Source of the DNA: Acinetobacter genomosp. 15BJ
GTDB lineage: Bacteria > Pseudomonadota > Gammaproteobacteria > Pseudomonadales > Moraxellaceae
Length of the DNA stretch: 64,000 bases
Direction: 5' to 3'
NCBI RefSeq assembly: GCF_000400715.1
Contig: NZ_KE007351.1
Span: 319,530-383,529, forward strand
The notes under the pieces were generated by a model. It was not told the origin of the DNA and ran no database searches. It saw only the letters and a program-made list of their open reading frames with translations. The position numbers and the translations under genes were made by a program. Positions 61,416-64,000 of the stretch are shown here, piece after piece. The first letter of the stretch is position 1. The number at the start of each line of letters is the position of its first letter.

Positions 61416-62480
61416 CTAAACGCGTTTTGGTAAAGTACTTAACCAGCTTAATAAATTCGTTGCATCACTATTACGTGCTTGTGAACTTGGTGCGCCTAAT
61501 AACACCACAACCGCTGGGCGTGAATTCACAGTCGTATGCATCACCACACAACGACCTGCTTCATTGATATAACCTGTTTTTGACAAGTTAATATTCCAGC
61601 CACCATTACGTACCAAGGCATTGGTATTATTGGATTTCAGCACACGGTAACCTAAATTGAAGTCATAGGTTGGTGTAGTCGAAAATTGACGAATCAAGCC
61701 ATATTGTGAAGCTGTACTGACTAGAATACCCAAATCACGTGCTGAAGAAACATTGTGTGGATCTAAACCTGTAGATTCAGCATAACGCGTAGACGTCATA
61801 CCCAATTGTCTCGCTTTTGCATTCATTGCCGCAATAAATGCAGGACGACCACCTGGATAGGTACGTGCTAATGCAGCCGCAGCTGGATTCTCAGACTTCA
61901 TTAATGCAAACAAAAGTGCTTCTGCTCGATTCATGGTATCGCCTGCACGTAGGGTTGAACTTGAGTTCTTACCGCCTGCGCCTGCAAAATCAATCGACTC
62001 TAAGGTAATTTCTTCTGACATGTTTAAACGTGCATCTGCCGTGACGACAGCAGTCATCAGCTTAGTAATCGACGCAATGGGTACCGACATATTACTGTTT
62101 TTACTGTACAGCACCTCGCCGGTTTGCGCGTCCATCACCAAAGCAGCACGTGCATTGACAGAGGGTTGACTACTATACCCAAAGGTATCTCGAATCTGCC
62201 CTGACTGTTGCGGCGTACTTGAAGAAGTAATTGTTGCCGAACCACCATTACGCAATGTTGTGGTAACAGAGGTTGAACCTTGTGGACCAATTTCTAATGG
62301 TTCATCATCTTCCATCAACTGGCTTGCATCAGTTGCAGACCAATTCATCGAAGCTGAACCACTTACACGCGAAGAAGCTGGATTGTTATTCACAACCAGT
62401 TCAGCAAAACTTGTTGTGCTCCAGGCCAACAAGATAGACATGCTTAAAACATGCATGATAGATTTTTTAGAATTTTTCAC
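61416..62480 (-). CDS. pbpG: D-alanyl-D-alanine endopeptidase (PBP7/8-like)
   Basis: 354 residues with a signal peptide (cut after TTSFA). The penicillin-binding catalytic set is SITKLM (SxxK), SEN in KSENPAAAAL (SxN) and KTGYI (KTG). Cleaves peptide cross-bridges in peptidoglycan in the periplasm. Length and motifs match PbpG. Confidence 0.9.
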   Translation of the reverse strand: MKNSKKSIMHVLSMSILLAWSTTSFAELVVNNNPASSRVSGSASMNWSATDASQLMEDDEPLEIGPQGSTSVTTTLRNGGSATITSSSTPQQSGQIRDTFGYSSQPSVNARAALVMDAQTGEVLYSKNSNMSVPIASITKLMTAVVTADARLNMSEEITLESIDFAGAGGKNSSSTLRAGDTMNRAEALLFALMKSENPAAAALARTYPGGRPAFIAAMNAKARQLGMTSTRYAESTGLDPHNVSSARDLGILVSTASQYGLIRQFSTTPTYDFNLGYRVLKSNNTNALVRNGGWNINLSKTGYINEAGRCVVMHTTVNSRPAVVVLLGAPSSQARNSDATNLLSWLSTLPKRV

Positions 62481-62690
62481 GACACAATACTCAACTCAGG
62501 ACGCTGCACATTTGCGCTTAATACCATTATGCCTTACATTTAAACAAATCGGGTAAAGCTTTTATAGACACAATTGTGTACAACTATTCGCTAAAAACGA
62601 AGAATAGGATTGCTAATTTTGTCGTTTCATTGCAAGCTAATTTTGCTTTATGTAACAAAAAACCAGTTTTTTTGAAAAAAGGAGGTCTTC

Positions 62691-63326
62691 TTGATCACTG
62701 TTCTCGTTGTTGATGATCATGAACTCGTACGCACAGGAATTTGTCGTATGTTGGAAGACCACCCCGATGTAGAGGTCATTGGGCAAGCTGAATCAGGTGA
62801 AGAAGCCATTGCGTTAGTTCGCCAGAAACACCCTCAAGTGGTGTTGTTAGATGTGAATATGCCTGGTATTGGTGGGGTAGAAACCACTCGCCGTTTATTA
62901 CAAAGCGCACCTGAAACAAAAGTGATTGCTGTTAGTGGTCTTGCTGAAGAACCCTATCCTTCACTGCTATTAAAAGCAGGAGCGAAAGGCTATATCACCA
63001 AAGGCGCACCGATTTCTGAAATGGTTCGTGCTATTAACAAAGTCATGCAAGGCGGAAAATACTTTAGTGCAGATATTGCTGAACAATTGGCCAGCTCCTA
63101 TCTTTCGGATACGCAACAATCTCCTTTTGATGCGCTATCAGAACGTGAGATGCAAGTTGCCATGATGGTGGTGAATTGTATTAGTGCCCAAGAAATCGCT
63201 GACAAATTATTCGTAAGCGTCAAAACTGTAAATACCTATCGTTATCGTATTTTTGAAAAATTGAGCATTGATAGTGATGTCAAACTCACCCATCTTGCGA
63301 TTCGTTATGGACTCATTAAACCTTAA
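62691..63326 (+). CDS. gacA: Response regulator GacA
   Basis: 211 residues: a receiver with VDDHELVRTGI, phospho-Asp in VVLLDVNMPG and Lys in GYITKGAP, followed by a LuxR-type helix-turn-helix (LSEREMQVAMMVVNCISAQEIADKLFVSVKTVNTYRYRIFEKL). The TTG start at 62691 is supported by GGAGG 6 bases upstream. In Acinetobacter, GacSA controls virulence and catabolic genes through small RNAs. Confidence 0.9.
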   Translation: MITVLVVDDHELVRTGICRMLEDHPDVEVIGQAESGEEAIALVRQKHPQVVLLDVNMPGIGGVETTRRLLQSAPETKVIAVSGLAEEPYPSLLLKAGAKGYITKGAPISEMVRAINKVMQGGKYFSADIAEQLASSYLSDTQQSPFDALSEREMQVAMMVVNCISAQEIADKLFVSVKTVNTYRYRIFEKLSIDSDVKLTHLAIRYGLIKP

Positions 63327-63343
63327 AATAACAGTAAGCGCCT

Positions 63344-64000
63344 ATGTTAGGGAAAATTGCGTCGTCAGTCTCACAAACTGTCTATCGGCTTGGGGTTTGG
63401 TATAGCGGCTATCGGCTGATCATTTCGATTAGCCTGTTGTTAATTTATTTACTCACTGCTGAACAACTTTCCAACAACTATATTTATCCCTTCTTATATT
63501 TTTATACCTTGATTTGCTATATTGCATTCAACATTTTTCAACTGTTTTTATTACAGCTTGTTCCGATACAAATCTCCAAGCAGTTGATTTTTATCTTTCT
63601 GATTGATGTCATTTGCCTAAGCTTAATCACCTTCTCTGCGGGTGGCCCAAATCTGCAACTCAGCTTGCTTTACGTCATTATTATTTTTTCTTCTGCGATC
63701 TTATTAAACGCTCACCTGTCGCTGATTATTACTTTATTTGCTGTCATTATGGTGGTTTACCAACGTTTTTTAGGTGACTTTTTTGAGGCCAATAATTTAA
63801 ATCACCTCGGAAATAGCGTTTTTCTGGCGTTTTTATTTTTTGTAGTTCATGCCATTGGTCGTATTGCAGTACAGCGTTTTAAAATTCTAGAAACCTTAAC
63901 TTTTCATCAATCCATTGAAATCCATCAACTACAGAATATTAACCGCTATATCTTAGAACAAATCGAAGATGGCTATTTAGTACTGGATGAAAGTAACCAT
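63344..64000 (+). CDS. pilS: Sensor histidine kinase PilS (partial, runs off the window)
   Basis: The frame is open for 219 codons to the last base. It begins MLGKIASSVSQTVYRLGVWYSGYRL and has about six membrane segments (residues 24-165), then a PAS-type start (QIEDGYLVLDE). This is the PilS layout for control of type IV pilus genes by PilR. The kinase domain lies beyond the window. The start is 17 bp after gacA. Confidence 0.8.
   Translation, partial: MLGKIASSVSQTVYRLGVWYSGYRLIISISLLLIYLLTAEQLSNNYIYPFLYFYTLICYIAFNIFQLFLLQLVPIQISKQLIFIFLIDVICLSLITFSAGGPNLQLSLLYVIIIFSSAILLNAHLSLIITLFAVIMVVYQRFLGDFFEANNLNHLGNSVFLAFLFFVVHAIGRIAVQRFKILETLTFHQSIEIHQLQNINRYILEQIEDGYLVLDESNH

Noticed and set aside
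1..64000. CRISPR arrays, rRNA or tRNA genes
   Set aside because: No regularly spaced repeats and no recognisable rRNA or tRNA sequence were found by eye.

Overview
The window looks like an Acinetobacter chromosome. It is AT-rich, and the right third is a core block: cpdA remnant, dksA, gluQ, ftsW, murD, feoABC-type genes, xerD, dsbC, hom, thrC, pbpG, gacA and pilS. The insertion sequences have Acinetobacter relatives: an IS1006/IS1008-like IS6 group, an IS17-like IS5 group, and an ISNCY group. I cannot name the species from sequence alone.

Left third (1-15200) is a mosaic of insertion sequences around small gene islands. The most informative island (1437-4792) holds cyanase, a formate/nitrite-family transporter and a fused PP2C phosphatase/Ser-Thr kinase. 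The cyanase and transporter genes are divergent and each has a well-formed sigma-54 promoter. The transporter leader carries two hexaloop hairpins that run into an intrinsic terminator, the layout of an ANTAR-protein (NasT/NasR-type) antitermination leader. It reads as a piece of a nitrogen-assimilation locus cut off on both sides by insertion sequences. Further right are a DUF411 lipoprotein, an AcfC-like binding protein, nested remnants of IS3, IS21 and IS5 elements, and a divergent LysR/YeiH-type exporter pair.

Middle (15212-40400): one end of a Tn7-like transposon, with four TnsB-type repeats and a 3'-truncated tnsA, lies beside an IS3-family element. A second, apparently identical IS3 copy in the same orientation lies about 19 kb away. 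Between them is a coherent sulfide/persulfide block: an AAA+ sigma-54 activator without a receiver domain, a sigma-54 promoter with a dyad upstream site, persulfide dioxygenase, a DUF442-SQR fusion, a TauE/SafE exporter, a bd-type oxidase (CydA, CydB and a 35-residue DUF2474 peptide) and a methyltransferase. It is followed by a two-component system and a DsbD/TlpA/DsbG thiol-redox operon. A four-gene oxidoreductase operon with a divergent LysR gene lies to its left. The second IS3 copy also truncates a gene whose C-terminus is vaguely TnsE-like. RelBE, a truncated HipA and a third IS3 copy follow.

Right of this (40500-47033) are an XRE regulator with a pair of operator-like sites, an orphan HicB-like protein, a tyrosine integrase with a perfect 33-bp palindrome upstream, and an intact 3.7-kb Tn3-family transposon with 39-bp perfect inverted repeats. 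The transposon borders a cpdA gene that has lost its 5' part. Core genes then continue to the end, interrupted only by a 268-bp MITE-like element between dsbC and hom. The last gene, pilS, runs off the window.
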